From positions 17,275,921 through 17,339,920 of the forward strand of contig CM077005.1 in the NCBI GenBank assembly GCA_039090855.1: a stretch of DNA of 64,000 bases, read 5' to 3'. A program made the translations under genes and the position numbers. Origin of the DNA: Macrothele yani. Its lineage: Eukaryota > Arthropoda > Arachnida > Araneae > Macrothelidae. This document shows positions 33,499-46,109 of this stretch, piece after piece. Below the pieces are notes generated by a model. The model was not told the origin of the DNA and ran no database searches. It saw only the letters and a list, made by a program, of their open reading frames with translations. Position 1 is the first letter of the stretch. Every line of letters starts with the position of its first letter.

Positions 33499-33784
33499 TT
33501 TACCTGCTAGACAGAGAACACAATTAACCTTTACTGAAGTGTTTATAGTAAGATACATGATCTTAAGGGGGGCTACAACTAGAATGAATTACCTTTCAAA
33601 TGAATGGATTTTACACATAGTTTTTTTTTTCTATCTTGGACACAACCTAAGTTACTAAAGTTTCAAGTTAAACACCCTATGTACAGGTGTTTTTTCTTTA
33701 TCATTTTACACATTAAAGGTGTTACAACTTCTTTATTATCAAACATAGCTGCACGGATTTTTTTTATTGGTTATTGTACTCCTG

Positions 33785-34043
33785 GGGTGTATACAGAATT
33801 TTTTTGGGGGAGAGGGCTACAAAAAAAAATGGAAGTTTTCAAAATTCCCAAAATAAAAATTAATGAAAAACAGGGGGGAAATGAAAGCATTTTTTTTTCT
33901 AATGTAAGTTGATGCATTTTTATTAAATTAAAGCATTTTCTCCTTGTGTAACTCACATTTTAACAGAAAACATAAAAAAATGAAACACTTTCGTGGGGGG
34001 GGGGGGGCAAGGCCCCTGGGCCCTCATATAAATGCACTCCTGT
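33785..34043. mobile_element. MITE-like repeat, copy 2
   Basis: Same family and orientation as 33261-33498. It starts ggggtgtatacagaattttt and ends with a G run followed by caaggcccctgggccctc. The copies are well diverged from each other, with longer G and T runs here. The flanks show no clear target duplication. Confidence 0.6.
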
Positions 34044-34652
34044 TAAGCTCACTTGGCACTTGGAGATTTTTTTCCGTGGCAAGCAACACTGTTGCATTCC
34101 AAGTGAGAATCATACCCAACACAACAGGAAGTGTTACTTATAAAAACATACTATCCAATAGGGAGGTTTTCCATTCATAGTGAACCAATGAAAGACACTA
34201 TTCATATGACTGCTAAACAGTTCGAAAAAACAAGAAATGTTAGATAACAGGTGAAGGGATGCTTTCACAGTTCATCTGAGAGCAACAACGTGCAAAATAC
34301 TTTGACAATATCAGGTAAACAATACCTTAGATATTATGTATTTTTAATCAAAATCACGTTTATAGTATAAGACAACCTTTAAGGTTGCCTCATGAATTGA
34401 ATATTTTGTAATAATGAGAAGTCAAGGAAATATATAAGTTGTAACACCTTTAATATTTCTGATGTTTTGCACAGGGGATTGGGGCCTTGCTCAGCATTAC
34501 ATAGAAAACCTATCATGCCAACCGGTCGCTGTTTCTGCACAAAATGAAATTGCACCACAGGCTCCATTTATCGGACAACTGAATAGTGAAAAGTTAATGA
34601 TTTTGCAAGGGAGTATGGAGCACTGTTACAGAAATGTCCACATGTCATAAAT
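34044..34652. other. No clear gene; flank of mariner relic
   Basis: AT-rich. The part from about 34460 may belong to the start of the mariner-type relic that follows, but I cannot read a helix-turn-helix there. Confidence 0.35.
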
Positions 34653-35139
34653 ATGACATGGTTTTCTGGTGTGGCATACTTCCATTTGGACGGTTACATT
34701 AACAAAAAGAATGTCCAATTTTGGGTGACTGAGAATCCAATATTAGTGTTGTTACAAACAACTATATCCACGAAGAGTTACAGTGTGGTGTATGCTATCA
34801 CAAACAATGCACTTCACGATATTTTTGAAGAGAGTCTTGTTAAAACTGGTATTCAGCACTTTGGGGTTCTCATGGCCACTAACCTCAACAGATTTGAACC
34901 TGTGCAATTATTTTCTCTGCGAATTTTTGAAGGTAGAGTGTTCCAGCAAAATGGCATACAATTCCAGAACAGAAAGCTGCCACCAAATGGAGATTGAGGA
35001 AATTTCTCCAGAAACTCTGAGCAAAGTCCTGGATAATTTTGTGGTTTGTTTGCATAGAGTAAATTTATGGTCTCTGAGAGCAACACATTGGAAACATTTT
35101 CATGTAACAAATTTCCCAAATGAGTGCAATAACCTGTAA
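34653..35139 (+). pseudogene. Mariner/IS630-type transposase pseudogene
   Basis: The frame reads TWFSGVAYFHLDGYINKKNV, then QFWVTENP, the first catalytic region; the family normally has SDEAYF, so the Asp-Glu pair is lost here (SGVAYF). After a frame change comes YSVVYAITNNALHDIFEE. Further on, LNLCNYFLCEFLKVECSSK replaces the usual LTPCDYFLWG, so the third acidic site is also lost. EIEEISPETLSKVLDNFVV and CLHR close the C-terminus. Two catalytic positions gone and frame breaks show an old copy. Confidence 0.75.
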
Positions 35140-35805
35140 AAATTTCATGCAGTTATGTTTGATAATAAAGAAGTCATAAAAACTTTTAAAGTGTAGATGA
35201 TACAAAAAATTTAAAAAAGAAATAAAAACCCTGTATATAGCAAGACACATACACATATTGTCGGCATCATATCACATAATATGAAACCCATTCTGTGACA
35301 TCTTGCTACACAACACCAAAGAAAAGAAACTTCAAATGAAACCTTTAAGAATATTTTGTCAGACCTTTCTCGGGTACTTATGAAGCCACTCTTATTTATG
35401 TGGAGAGCTCTTACATTACTTTTGTCGTAACAGGAATTTTCACATAGGTTGCAAAACACATTCCACTGAGCAGAGATAAAAATCATCTGACTGGCTGTTC
35501 TGTGGTATGCTTTATCAGTGATTGTGAAAACTTTTACACACAAATCCCCTTTGAAGGGCATACAACCAATGGAACTATGGCATCCCTGTGGCCAGAAACA
35601 ATACAAGTAGTAGAAAATGCTGTTTCCACAGTTTTCTGAAAAGCTCTCTGCAAAGCATCAGGGTACACTGGCAACAATTTGTGTTTTAACTACAATTATT
35701 TTTTGTATTTCCTTAGAAACATTCATTCCCAGATTTCTAGAATTTAGAAAAAAATCTAATGTATTTTTACATTACCTATTTTTATTATCCACTTTTAAAA
35801 AAACT
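35140..35805. other. No recognised gene
   Basis: A minus-strand frame of 131 codons at 35211-35606 has no domain I recognise and no ATG-context or splice support beyond length. The rest is AT-rich. Confidence 0.35.
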
Positions 35806-35990
35806 TTTTTTGAATTTCCTTCAGAAATGTAGCCAAAATCATTTTTTTGAATTTCCTTCAAAAATGTAGTCAAAATCATTTTTTGAATTTCCTTAAAAAA
35901 AATTATGTAAGCAGAATTAGGAAGAAATAGCCAAAATAATTTTTTTTGTAGCCAAAATCATTTTTTGAATTTCCTTCAAAAATGTAGCCT
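35806..35990. repeat. Minisatellite, about 45 bp unit
   Basis: Repeated gaatttccttcaaaaatgta and gccaaaatcattttttg blocks occur about four times, with one interruption around 35905-35945. Unit length varies from 42 to 46 bases. Confidence 0.8.
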
Positions 35991-37239
35991 GAAAAGTCAA
36001 ATACCACAAATACCTAACAAAATTCAAGTTAAAGTATTTTCATAAAGAAGTTTCACAATGAATACAGTTTCTAAAACACTGCGTATGACATTTTCCATTG
36101 AAGGCTTTTTGATACTGAAGTAAAACAAGACTGCCAAAATAAACTTACTTCTTTGTATTTAAAAAGTATCTGAATAAATTACAAGAACTAGAAATCTAGG
36201 AATGAAATCTAATGTATCTATGCATTATCTATTTTTATTATCCGCTTTTACAAAAACATTAAGTGTTATTCTATGCTGTAAGCCAAAAGGTAGGCTATTT
36301 ACACTTTTTGGACATTTCAGCTCAAAGGAGCAGAAATCTATCCTCGAAAAATTGTCTCACAAGGGTAGGTCCTGATAGTTGAGTAGCATGAGGTGCAAGC
36401 ATCTGACAACTCACAGAAGTTAAACCAAGTTTTGAGTTCAACAAGACGTGGATGGCGAGTTTGTCCAGTCCCCTTTCCACAGCCTTGGGCTTGCCATCCC
36501 GGCGGCACATATCCTTAAGCAAATACTGTGTTATTCACATATTTTGTCTGAAAGGCAATAAACTTTAGACACCAATGTTTTCTTTTATGAATCTATAATC
36601 TACTGGATCAAACTTCTCAGGTGAAGAAAACATGTCAGACATGCCTCAGGATAGGGGTCAGGCAATTAAGTGAAACTTGTCAACCATACTTCAAGAAAAA
36701 GTTGCAAGAGGACCAGAAAAGTCATATAGCACAAGCAGGTACAAAAAACAATAACAAATATTAGTCACTGAATCAAAAGTGGCAATATCTATTGTCCTGA
36801 TAGTGTCCTGATCTCAATATGGCTTAAAAGGTTTAAAAGATGTTATTTTTTTTGTATTCCTAAAATTTTTTATACTACAATAAAATCTGATTATATAACA
36901 TTATGAAATTGCAAATAAAGAACACCTACTATAAAACTTGGCACTACATACAGTAGTATTCTACACATCAGTAAAAAATTCATACAAAAATATCTGCTGA
37001 AATCCTAAATGCCATTCCACATGGAAGCGCAGCTGCAGCAGAAATTTGCAAATGTTATGGGAAATGGTCTTGTAAGATATCACGTGGCAGTTAAACACTG
37101 TGCTTGCATCTGAGGAAGGTGTAGGAATAATTATTATTATATAACAATTCTGAAAGAATTATTATTTTGTCTTCTAATAGTAATAGCAGCACATTTTTTT
37201 CAATGATGCAAAAACCTACATCTACAGAACAAAAATTAA
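35991..37239. other. No recognised gene
   Basis: AT-rich sequence. A stretch at 36205-36250 repeats aatctaatgtat and tatttttattatcc from 35754-35797, a short dispersed duplication. The ORF at 36322-36522 has no known motif. Confidence 0.4.
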
Positions 37240-37500
37240 ATGACGGTGTGTGAACTCTGACAAAATTTCCAGTGTGAATTGATAGAATACACTCACAATG
37301 ATCAATTAATTTCCAAATTTTATGTAAGATTAAATATAAATTATTTTCATCAAGGTTCCCCTTAAAATAAAATCAGTGTCTTCACAATAACCATGAGTAT
37401 AGTCTGGCAAAATTTCTCATGTAAGCTGATAAAATTACACTGAAAACAATTAATTAGTTTTTTTGTGAAATGAAATTTAACGCGTTTGCCTGAAGAACTA

Positions 37501-38762
37501 TTGGGTTGTCGGAAAAGTCATGACGTATTTTGGCACCCAATGGCGGTTGCACGATATTGGAAGTACTAGAGGCATCCGCAGCTCTGTTATCGCTATGGCA
37601 TTCGACAGGTGCCAGTTCTAGCTGCAGTCTAAAAGGAATAGTGAGCGATTTGGTTGATTTGACATCAAGTTGAAGATGGAAGACCAAACTGTGCATTTTT
37701 GCCATATTTTACTGTTTTACTTCCGTAAAGGGAAGAACGCACATCAAGCTTGTGAAAAGTTGCGTAAAGTGTACGGTGATAATGCTCTACAAGAACGTCA
37801 GGGCCAGCGGTGGTTCGCAAAATTCCGTGCTGGTGATTTTCACCTCAACGATGCTCCTCGGTCCGGGAGGCCAACCGAGGTTGATGACGACCAAATCAAG
37901 GCATTGATCGAGTCAAACTCACGTTACGTGACACGAGATATTGTAGACACACTGCACATCCATCATTCACGACCACCTGAAGAAGCTGGGATACGTAAGC
38001 AAGCTCGATGTGAGAGTTCCTCATGAACTCAAAGAAGCTCAATTGACGGTGTGTATAAACATCTGCGATATGCTCATTAAACGTGAGGAAAACGATCCTT
38101 TTTTGAAGTGACTAATAACTGGTGACGAAAAGTGGATTGTGTACAACAATGTGCTGTGCAAACAGTCTTGGTCCCGACGTGCTGCTTCGCCTCAAGTGAC
38201 ATCCAAAGCAGACATTCATCAGCGAAAAGTTCTGGTCTCAGTGTGGTGGGATTTTAAAGGTGTCGTGTTTTTCGAGCTCCTACCACGGAACCAAACAATC
38301 AATTCGAATGTGTATGTCGGCAATTGGACAGTTTGAACGAATCCAGAAACGTCCAGAGCTCGTTCATCGTAAAGGTGTTGTGTTCCGTCACGACAACGTG
38401 AGACCACACACAAGTTTGATCACCCGCCAAAAATTATTGGAGCTTGGGTGGGATGTGTTGCCACACCCAGCATACTCGCCTGACCTTGCGCCGTCAGACT
38501 TCTACTTGTTTCGCTCTCTTCAACAGTCCTTGGTTGGTATAACGTTGAATTCAGATGAAGCTGTAAATCAGCATCTTATACAGTTTTTCGTCACGAAAGA
38601 CAGGTCCTTCTATGAATGAGGCATTCTGCAGTTCACTGAAAGATGGCAAAAGGTTATCGAACAAAACGGCATTATATCATTGATTGATCTTAGTTCTTTC
38701 TATCAATAAATGACCTTTGCAAAACATCGCTAAAATACGCCATGACTTTTCCTACAACCCAA
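37501..38762 (+). mobile_element. Mariner element, 1262 bp
   Basis: The left end TTGGGTTGTCGGAAAAGTCA and the right end reversed, TTGGGTTGTAGGAAAAGTCA, continue as tg.cgtatttt: about 30 bases with two mismatches. TA flanks both sides (37499-37500, 38763-38764). Size and ends are textbook for mariner. Confidence 0.93.
37676..38709 (+). pseudogene. Mariner transposase pseudogene (DD34D)
   Basis: MEDQTVHFCHILLFYFRKGK opens the protein, then KLRKVYGDNALQERQGQRWF, FRAGDFHLNDAPRSGRPTEV, and VTRDIVDTLHIHHS before a frame break near 37965. It resumes HLKKLGYVSKLDVRVPHELK, a stop, then ITGDEKWIVYNN (first Asp). Later come FRHDNVRPHTSLITRQKLLE (second Asp) and YSPDLAPSDFYLFRSLQQSL (third Asp), with exactly 34 residues between the second and third. 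The C-terminus runs to TAA at 38707. All three catalytic residues survive, so only a few changes separate it from a complete reading frame. Confidence 0.9.
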
Positions 38763-39370
38763 TACTTGGAGAAAAAAAAAATGAAAATGATGTGCATCTT
38801 TTTCCAATAAATATGAGTGAAATCTGACAAAACTTCTCATACAAATTTACAGAATGCAATAAAATGTTTACCATAAGATTCGACTGGAAAAGAAAAAAGG
38901 CAAGTGCCGTGGATCTTCACAATAATCACGAGTGAAGCCTGACAAAATTTATTGTATATATTTACAGAATGCACTAAAAAGATAAATTAATTTCCAAATT
39001 TTATGTAACGTTAAATATAAAATGTTTACCTTAAGATTCGATCTGGGGGCGGGGGATAATGTGCATCTTCTCAATAACTATGAGTGAAGTCTAAGAAACA
39101 TTCCTGAGTAAACTGACAGAATGCACTTAAACAATCAATTAATTTCCAAATTTTATATAACATTAAATGTAAAATGTTTACCTTGAGATTTGTTTGGGGG
39201 GGGGGGGAAAGAGGCAAATGATGTGGATCTCCACAATAATCATGAGTGAAGTCTGATAAAATTCCCCAAATAAATTGATAAAGTACACTAAAAATAATAA
39301 ATTAATTTCCAAATTTTATGTAACATTAAATACAAAATGTTTAACTCGAGATTTATTTGAGGAAACTGTG

Positions 39371-41082
39371 AAGTATTTTAATTCTTATAGTAGTATAAAA
39401 CACAGTTATAAGCATGTATTACTATAAAATAAACCTTATTATGATTAAAGCAACACCTAGCACAAAGAACAGAAAATCAGAAACTTGTTTCGAAGTTTTA
39501 AGAATCAGAAAAGTTTAAACAAGTATGTTCTCTATAGCTGTGTGCACACCACACACACACAATGCACATAAGTAGTATCCCTGACCATCTGCTTTAGCAA
39601 CTGCACAGGGAACAATGCTACTGTTAAATAAAACACATGAAATTTGCATCTATTATTACATTTTTGAATGTGTATGCAGATTCAGAAAAACAAAAAATGA
39701 AATCAAGTAAAATGAAGGGGGCGGGAGGGAGCAAGACTGATTACTGAAATACTTCCCTCTTAACAAAAGGTCATATATTAACATATACATTTCGAAATTT
39801 TACAAATATTTATATAAATGTTTCATGTAACACATTTACCAAAAAAGACAGTGTTTATTTAATATTTTAAATTTCTTGAAGCTTACGTTCATAAGAAGTT
39901 AAATTACTTTAATTTGCTTGATAAAATCAATAACAAATAATAGCTTCTTTTTTGAAATGAAGAATTTTTTTTTATTCCTTTTTATCAAAGATAAAAAATA
40001 ACTGCAACCCCTCCCCTCCATCATCACATAAATCTGTTTCAGGTGGTGTGGAACAAATTAAGTATAAAGCTATGAATACAAGCATATATGATTTTCATTG
40101 CAACTTTAAAACTGACACAAAACTGTTGAAACATGGTTTAAAAACAAGAATGTTGATCTAAACTTAATAGCAGTGATTCAAACTTAGGCTTGAAAAACAT
40201 TGTCATTAACAAAACAGTTCTAAAAAATGACCAGTATTATCATTAGGAAAACAAACTAAAAACTGGCATTAAAAAATCTGGAAAGAAAAAAAAAGTGGGG
40301 GGGGGGCATTCCACGCCAATTTAACACAGCATTCAACCTTAACATTTCTAATTTTAATAAAAATTGATGAGAAGGAACTTTTTAAGTAGCAATGAAGAAA
40401 TATATATTTTAAAAATTACTTTCTGTATTGTTTAAAAAATAAAAAAATAATAAAATTTGATTTTCTCCCTTTCTTCAAATAATTGCGGCAACTCAACTTT
40501 TAATGCCTTGGGATCTAATTGTGACACATATCTACGAAGAGCACCGGTGGGATGGCTGTGTATTCAACTGTTCTGACGCCATGAAGACAGATGAAATAAA
40601 CATTTTCTTCATCATTATGGTCCTTCACCTTCAGATTTATATCCTTTCAAAGAAGATATTTTAAAATTGCCAAGGCATCACACATATAGCAAAAAGTGGA
40701 TATAAAAAAAAAGCAACTGGAAGAACTTGCAGAATTTTACACAGATACTGAAGAAACTCTGCAACCTTTCCAATGCCGAAACCTGAAACTTCATTTCATT
40801 CAAAATGACTGAGGAAACTTACACCGATTGTGACATTTATACTGGATTGAAGTATTTCACATTTTGAACTGAGCAGTCTTGCTGCAAAATAATATCCAGA
40901 ATCACACACACACACAAAGAAACTCCATGTACTGCATTTTAAGCATTCTTTGAAGTTCCCTTTAAATAATGTCAATTTTTTAATGTGATGACACTGTTAC
41001 AATACAACACTGTCATCACTCTGACCTAGAAGATCAGTTTTTTTAGAGTTTTTAAAAATTATACTGCAATAAGAATGATATA
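39371..41082. other. Mostly no gene; possible old mariner C-terminus
   Basis: AT-rich with G or C runs near 40300. Around 40605-40665 the plus strand reads HHYGPSPSDLYPFKEDILKL, which could be a decayed form of the mariner block PYSPDLAPSDFHLF. No other part of a transposase supports it clearly. Confidence 0.3.
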
Positions 41083-42144
41083 CAGGGGGTGATAAAAAAG
41101 TAAGGCAAATGGAGCTGCCCTTGCCATAGAAACAAAGGAGAGATGCCTGACATAAGTGGTCATTAACCCTCAACTTTCACTCGCACGTGTTGCCTGGCCA
41201 GAAAATGGTTTTGCAGCAAATGCCAGTATTCCTCCAGACTGCAAAGAGTGTAGACGCATGTTTTTCATTTGTTGAACGCTATCGGTATGTTGAAGTTCGA
41301 GCAACGCACAAACATGAAATTCTATTTCCATTTTGAATATCCGGTGAGAGAATTGCTTATGGTGAAAGTGCTGTGACTCAAAAAACAGTGTTTATGTGGT
41401 TTTCCAGGTTTAAGATGGCACTTCTTCTATCAAAGAAGAAGCTCATTGTGGGAAACCATCAGCGGTGGTAACCGACGACAACGTCATGGAAATTCACGCC
41501 ATTATCATGGAGAACCGATGCATTACCATCAGAGAAATTGCAGCAGAAACTGGTCTGTCATTTGGTTCTGTTCAAGCTATCTTCACTGACAAACTGAGTA
41601 GGAAATGTGTCAGTGCCAAGTTCATATCTCATCTTCTGAATGACGACCAGAAAAGCAATTGTGCCACAATTTCGTCTGAGTTATTCCAACGTGAACAGCA
41701 GATGCAAACTTTTTACAGACAATTGTGGCAGGTGATGAAACCTGGACCTATGGTTACAACCCTGTAAAAAAGGTCCAAAGCTCTCAGTGGAAAACCCTTT
41801 CCTCCCCAAGACCCAAGAAAGCACAGTCGCACGTTAAAGTCCTGTTCGAGTCATTTTTCAATATCAAAGGATTAGTGCAATGGAAATTCCTACCATGTGG
41901 CTCCACTGTTAATGCTGCATGTTACTTGGAAATCATGAAACCCTGAGGGCTGCAGTCCATCGCAAGAGGCCGGATAAGGAGACCACTTGATGGATGCTTA
42001 ACCACAATAATGCACAAAGTCATATTGTTCTGCCGATCATACAATTCTTGGCTGCAAAATCCATTCTGGTGCTCCCTCATCCCCCTTATTCACCAGACTT
42101 ACTACCAAATGCCTTTTGGCTGTTCCTGAAACTTAAGGCAGTTA

Positions 42145-43557
42145 CACCAAATGACATAGAAATTGCCCCACCCAGAAGGAGGTGTGCTTCAAACATGCAA
42201 ATTGCGCAGAGCGGGTGTACACACGAGATATGAAAATGATGTTAAACTGGAGCCGATGATGTCACACGTTCGTGAGATAAAGGTGCCAGCAGCAAACAGG
42301 GATGGTAATTTGTAGTCGCTGGTGGAAGTGTCACGGACATATCACATTTGTTGTTTGTGCTGGGAAGCTGTTCAGTGAAGGCTGAAAACGCCGATGACGC
42401 GCTGTTGGCAGGTTTGTCGCCATTTGGATGCGTTTCAGAGAGGAAGAATTGTAGGCCTGTGTGAAGCAGGCTGGTCTACACATATCGCTGCACATGTGCA
42501 ATGGGATGCACAAACTGTTGGATGCTGTTGGCACCAGTGGTTACAGGAAGGTTCGTACATGCGTCGGAGCAGCAGTGGTGCAGTCCGACAGACGTCAGCA
42601 AGCCTGGATTGGCTGATTATTTGACAAGCTTGTTCATACACAGAAAGCACTGCAGCTGATATTCAATTTTAGATGGGGCAACGGCCATGAACACATCATA
42701 ATGACCTGAACAGTGAACCGATGGTTACATGTGACAAACCTGCGCAGTAGGCAACCGTTATGTCGACTGCCATTGATGGCCAGCCATTGCTAAGCTCTAC
42801 TGGCTTGGTGCCAAACTCATGTGAACTGGGGTCACAAATGGACCACTGTGGTCTTCAGTGATGAATCCCATTTCTGTCTGGGTGCTGATGATCCACAGGA
42901 TCCGTATCTGGCAACACCCTGGTGAGCAGACGAATCTTGGTTTCGTTTGCGACCACCACACCACCCATCAGGCAAGCATCATCATATGCGGTGCTATTGC
43001 GCATGACAGCAGGTCACCTCTTGTCCGCATAAGGGCACACTGACAGCTGCACGATGTGTGAGCGAGGTTCTGCAGCCCATTTTGATACTGTTCCTGAATG
43101 GCCTAATGCACCCCATTTTCCACCAAGATACACCTGTGTACACACTGCATGGGTCTCCAGACAAAAGTTTGCAACATGTTCAAACACTACCATAGCCAGC
43201 AATATCGGCCGATTTATCCCCAATTGAAAACCTGTGGGACCACAATGGACGATGTCTGCAACCGAATCGGCCTGCACACGATCTTGATGAATTATGGGAG
43301 CAAGTCAACCGTGCTTGGTGTTCCATTCCTCAGGACGATATCCGTCGACTGTATGACTCATTGCCACAATATTGCGATTTGTGGCGGTGCAACCTCTTAC
43401 TGAGGAGTACCCATTGTGCTGCATTATCTCATTTGATAAAAACTGTATGTGGCTGAAAATAACATCAAGGTCAATCCTTATGTATTCCTATTTGCATGCT
43501 CAATTTCACACTGCTATCCTCACTCCTTCTGGGTGGGGAAATTTCTGTCGAGCAGTG
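42145..43557 (+). mobile_element. Tc1 element inserted in mariner
   Basis: The left end reads CACCAAATGACATAGAAATT followed by gccccacccagaaggag. The right end, reversed, reads CACTGCTCGACAGAAATTTC followed by cccacccagaaggag. TA flanks at 42143-42144 and 43558-43559. The mariner coding sequence joins sensibly when the insert is removed. The length is 1413 bp. Confidence 0.85.
42394..43404 (+). pseudogene. Tc1 transposase pseudogene
   Basis: It opens MTRCWQVCRHLDAFQRGRIV with GLCEAGWS, the helix-turn-helix start, then CCWHQWLQEGSYMRRSSSGA. After that the frame changes often: WTTVVFSDESHF-like sequence near 42850, VIICGAIAHDSRSPLVRIRA near 42975 (normally MVWGAIAYDSRSPLV), and near 43320 a final PQDDIRRLYDSLPQYCDLWR-like C-terminus. 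Wording places it with the relic at 438-1346. Catalytic residues 2 and 3 cannot be read in frame. The copy is more decayed than the mariner that carries it, which is odd for the younger insert. Confidence 0.8.
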
Positions 43558-43795
43558 TATAAAAGGTAAACGGTCTGACTGTAGAAGGTATCAAATGTAA
43601 TGTAATGACTTGTCTTAAAGGGCAATACAAAACAAGACATTTATGAGTGTTCCCAACAATGTTAGAACTGCTGGAATGAGTGCGTGTTTGTGTGCCAATA
43701 GGGATTATTTTGAAGGGGATTGATTTGTGTAACTTGACTATTAAATTTCTGTTTTCAGTAAAAATATTCACCTTATTTTTTTATCACACCTTGTA

Positions 43796-45344
43796 TACTT
43801 GTACTTCCTATGTATAAAAATATATAAACTGTAACAGCTGAATTAAACAACATTGCAAGCACAATATTTCAAAACCCTACGCAACATTCAAACAGCTATT
43901 ATTCAGGACAATTATAAAAAAAATATTCAAAGGCATTAAAAAGAAAAGAAAAAACTGAAAAAAAAATGTACAACTGTAGGTTTTTCTAAAACATGATTAT
44001 GCTGTGAATGGTACCAGCTGAACAGTTAAAATTAAATTAATAAATTTTGCACATAAAATATTTCAGGATTAAGTTCATAATGCCAGCTGATGTCTTCCAA
44101 TCTCAATGTAGTAACTTAATTTAACAAGGAGTTTGTTATTAGCAAACCACAGAATTTACATAAACACAATTCTTATTAATACATATAAAGCATAAAAAAG
44201 AAGTCTATATACTGGCTGTTTATTTAGTATTCCTTTTTAACATTGAGGCTTTGTTTCATAAACACAGAGATTTTTATACAAACTAAAAGATATGAAGTGA
44301 TATTTTTTATCCTCATATGATTGCTGCTCTTATTCATTGCCTGATAATCTGCTGGTTATATATTTGCCAGTCATTCCTACTACTTAAATTACTAAATTTA
44401 AAATTATTAGTACCTTAACTTCCCAAAAATGTTTAAAATACCTGCAATATCTTTCAAGAACTGAAAAGTTTAATGTTTACATTTCAGAATTAAAGACCAA
44501 ACAAAACAGCACAGTTCAAAAACCATTAGTGATATATCTAAGTTATTAGACATATTGCACATAAGCTTTTTTAACTGTTTCATTTTTTCTTGTTCGACAA
44601 TGAATAAAAAAAGTGAATGAATGAATAATGATGGATTTATGATACTAAGGCCAGATGTAAATGCACAGGTCACACCTACAAATAAAAAGCCCATCTGTTA
44701 CACAATCTTAAGATAGAGAAATACCACTCTTCAATATTCCTATGGAAAGTATGCCTCACTCAAAAGTGCAGATACACTCATATCTCCACAAGTCAAACTT
44801 AGCAAAAATCATTAGAAGTAAGCTTTGCAGCAATACTACGACACATGCTTCATGCAGAAATGTTACATTTTTCTGAACAAGAACAAAGTTCCCAATCTTA
44901 TGCAAATCTTTTATAGACACACAAAAAAAAAAAAAAAAAAAAAAAGGGAACAGTGTAAAATCTAGCTGTGAACATTAAAGCTTTAAGAGCCTCAAATGGT
45001 AGTACAGAACCACCATTTATGAAAAGGAAAATGAGCAACACAGGACTCATTTTAATGTGGGTTAGGTTCTAATGGTGTACATTCTAGATGAGCCCAACTA
45101 CGCAGGCTGAAAGTATGTGGACTGGTAGTAGCACTGAGCTGTTGCTATGGAAACGAGTCACATGCTTTCGGTGAGGGAAGCATTTCCCCAGTCTGTGCTA
45201 TATTAGTTAAGTGAAGGCAACGCGTAGTCTTTCTTTGAGGATGTAGCGTAGTAGTTCATAAAAAGTGTGTATTGCAATGGGAGATGAGCACAACATACCG
45301 CTAATTACCAGACAAAGAACCATGTGAAAACAGATTTTGATTTT
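43796..45344. other. No recognised gene
   Basis: AT-rich with an A run at about 44921-44944. The ORF at 44470-44694 (minus) is hydrophobic low complexity without a known domain. Confidence 0.45.
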
Positions 45345-45940
45345 TAGAATCGAATAGTCACCGTAGACTAGTCTTGGATAAAACATTTTGATCCAGAATC
45401 AAAACAGTCAAGCATATGGAAACACACTGACTCCCCGCCCCCAAGAAATCCCAAGTTTGATGTTCTTCAAAGAAGTTGACGTTTTGTTTTTTGACGCCTG
45501 TGGGATAGTATTACAACATTGGGTGCTCCAGAAGCAAACTGTTAGTTCACGATATTATGCTAACATTTTGCAAGTTCACCTGAAGGGAGCAATGCGCAGG
45601 AAAAAACCATAACTGCTTAATCAAGAATAGTTTCTTCTTCAGGATAATGCGAGGCCACATTTGGCCCAAGCAGCAATGCAAGCTTAGGAGAAAATTGGTG
45701 GCCAATGTCTATCACATCCTCCATGACCTTACAGCCGGCAATTTCTGTGCTTTTTCAATGCTTAAGAAAGAGTTGAGAGGAATGAAGTTTAAGGCAAATA
45801 AGGAAAAATGTGTGGAGGCTGCCACATCAGCTACCTTAAAGCGAATTTCACAAAATGGGCTGCAACATGTGTTTCAGAAGCTTGTGGTGTCGCTGAGTGC
45901 AAACAAATTTGGAGCAAAACTACATATGGTTCCGATTTCT
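45345..45940 (+). pseudogene. Mariner-like transposase C-terminal pseudogene
   Basis: Through frame changes the sequence reads HFDPESKQSS near 45390, VDVLFFDACGIVLQHWVLQK with QTVSSRYYANILQVHLKGAM (45470-45600), LLQDNARPHLAQAAMQA near 45635 (second catalytic Asp), then LKKELRGMKFKANKEKCVEA and NGLQHVFQKLVVSL near 45870. The block normally reading HPPYSPDLAPCDFF is reduced to HPPHDLTAGNFCAF with the Asp lost. Same broad mariner group as 41230-43728. The N-terminal half and terminal repeats were not found. Confidence 0.8.
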
Positions 45941-46109
45941 GAACTTACAGCATATAATAGTGATATTCTCTGTCCTTGGAACTCCATAACAATAATACAG
46001 CTTCCAGTGTTTATCAGTTTTCAGAAATACGACATGCAATGACTGTCTTTTTTCTTGTAGAAGGAAATTCTATTCCAAACTTTTATTTTTAAATCTAGTT
46101 GCCTGGATT

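Larger units (their letters stand above)
37240..39370. repeat. Tandem array, about 155 bp unit, split by mariner
   Basis: Units contain atgagtgaagtctgacaaaa, attaatttccaaattttat and aaatgtttacctt. Landmarks fall at about 37248, 37393, 38813, 38929, 39080 and 39241. After removing the mariner (37501-38762 plus one TA), the interval across it is about 156 bases, which matches the unit. So the mariner landed inside a pre-existing array. Units differ by 15-30 percent by eye, and some have G runs (39187). Confidence 0.82.
41230..43728 (+). pseudogene. Mariner-like transposase, interrupted
   Basis: The N-terminus reads FVERYRYVEVRATHKHEI near 41270, then VTDDNVMEIHAIIMENRCIT and IREIAAETGLSFGSVQAIFT in one frame (41465-41767). 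Next AGDETWTYGYNPVKKVQSSQ (first Asp), then FNIKGLVQWKFLPCGSTVNA, and WMLNHNNAQSHIVLPIIQFL, where the second catalytic position is N rather than D. HPPYSPDLLPNAFWLFLKLK ends at the Tc1 insertion (42144), and the third acidic site is also lost (PNAFW for PCDFF). After the insert it resumes at 43560 with KGKRSDCRRYQM and ends RDYFEGD at 43728. The group is common in arthropods. Confidence 0.85.
41083..43793 (+). mobile_element. Mariner-like element split by Tc1
   Basis: The left end CAGGGGGTGATAAAAAAGTA and right end reversed, CAAGGTGTGATAAAAAAATA, continue as aggc or aggt. TA flanks both sides (41081-41082, 43794-43795). Removing the Tc1 at 42145-43557 and one TA leaves 1296 bp, right for a mariner. 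Both halves of its transposase are readable on either side of the insert. Confidence 0.88.

Noticed and set aside
33990..34003. G runs here and at 27611, 39187 and 40301 as quadruplex sites
   Set aside because: Each is one homopolymer run without the four separated tracts expected. Likely slippage products.
35211..35606. 131-codon minus-strand frame with several Cys
   Set aside because: The Cys spacing fits no finger type, and there is no splice or homology support that I can see.
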